Shown here: positions 6,238 to 6,580 of the stretch, in pieces
Position numbering within the stretch: position 1 is the first letter of the stretch
How the letters are laid out: each line of letters starts with the position of its first letter
Source of the DNA: Pseudomonadota bacterium
GTDB taxonomy: Bacteria > Pseudomonadota > Alphaproteobacteria > Rhizobiales > Xanthobacteraceae
Assembly (NCBI GenBank): GCA_023390695.1
Contig: JAEWCJ010000276.1
Coordinates: 1-6,580 of the forward strand
Direction of reading: 5' to 3'
Length of the DNA stretch: 6,580 nucleotides
The notes under the pieces: generated by a model
What the model saw: the letters and a program-made list of their open reading frames with translations, nothing else
Told to the model about the DNA's origin: nothing
Database searches by the model: none
Position numbers and translations under genes: made by a program

Positions 6238-6580
6238 CAATAGGCCGAAGCCGGCATGCTGAAGCGTCCGTGGCGCGCGTCCGCCGTCAGCTTGGCGAAT
6301 TGCGACCGGTCGAGATGCACCAGCGTCTGGTGATCGCCCGCTTCCAGATAGATCTCGGGTTTCTCGCTCAGGCTGTCGTCGACAATGGTATCGAGGCCGT
6401 AGCATTCGCCGACCGGCGGGATGGCGCCATGCGCGCAATCCTTGAACAGGCCATCGATTTCGTTCTCGGCCGCGAGCGAGACCGCCTCGCCGAATTGCAT
6501 TTCAAGTTCCGGCAGACGGATGTGATGCGACGCCGGCAACACGGCCAGCATGTAGCCGCCCACCCCGCGCAGCACCACGC
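6237..6580 (-). CDS. YbaK/EbsC-family aminoacyl-tRNA deacylase-like protein, 5' end outside window
   Basis: The minus-strand frame is open from the right edge to TGA at 6239-6237, giving at least 114 residues; the N-terminus, including the region that should hold the conserved substrate-site Lys, lies beyond the window. Visible family features are GGYMLAVLPASHHIRLPEL near the edge, an acidic helical segment (SLAAENEIDGLFKDC), then AIPPVGECYGLDTIVDDSL and GDHQTLVHLDRSQFAKL, all typical of the YbaK/prolyl-tRNA-synthetase-associated domain. Members hydrolyse mischarged tRNAs such as Cys- or Ala-tRNA(Pro) in the cytoplasm, or have unknown substrates; which applies here cannot be said. The end reads ARHGRFSMPASAY. 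GTG codons at 6578 and 6575 are probably internal because the domain normally has about 40 more residues before this point. It is followed directly by the small gene ending at 6001. Confidence 0.85.
   Translation of the reverse strand, partial: VVLRGVGGYMLAVLPASHHIRLPELEMQFGEAVSLAAENEIDGLFKDCAHGAIPPVGECYGLDTIVDDSLSEKPEIYLEAGDHQTLVHLDRSQFAKLTADARHGRFSMPASAY

Overview
The window looks like chromosomal DNA of a high-GC alphaproteobacterium, most likely of the order Hyphomicrobiales (Bradyrhizobium/Beijerinckiaceae-like). The basis is the GC-rich third codon positions, the Sit-type manganese transporter, Mur-box-like operators, an OprB/MnoP-type porin, and small proteins that resemble ones common in that order. 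I see no mobile element, CRISPR array, tRNA or rRNA.

The core is a divergent metal-uptake locus. On the minus strand, from 4125 down to 602, lies a tight four-gene ABC transporter operon: sitA (periplasmic Mn2+/Fe2+-binding protein), sitB (ATPase), sitC and sitD (two membrane permeases). The junctions are ATGA overlaps or a one-base gap. On the plus strand, from 4282 to 5658, is a 458-residue outer-membrane porin of the carbohydrate-selective OprB family. The 156-bp region between them carries two copies of a 17-bp interrupted palindrome (TTGCAAATTACTCGCAA at 4189-4205 and TTGCGATTCATTCGCAA at 4243-4259), both like the Mur/Fur boxes of alphaproteobacteria. Each falls at or near the likely transcription start of one of the two divergent units. 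The simplest reading is an envelope-spanning manganese import module: the porin lets Mn2+ across the outer membrane, SitA captures it in the periplasm, SitBCD pumps it inward, and a Mn-responsive Fur-family repressor (Mur) controls both arms. The porin would then be a MnoP-like metal porin and not a sugar porin; this is inference from context.

Flanks. Left of the operon (545 to the left edge, minus strand) is the N-terminal part of a DUF4239 (bestrophin-like) membrane protein, absent from a simple ORF listing because it runs off the window. Right of the porin, a 10-bp hairpin (5670-5700) is followed by a 79-residue secreted protein (5730-5969, plus) with two cysteines, resembling DUF6719 proteins. 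Converging on it from the right edge are a YbaK/EbsC-family aminoacyl-tRNA deacylase-like gene (5' end outside the window) and, directly after it, a 70-78-residue protein of unknown function (6001-6237, minus), joined by a TGATG stop/start overlap.

Coding density is very high; the only non-coding stretches are 546-601, 4126-4281, 5659-5729 and 5970-6000, all under 160 bases.
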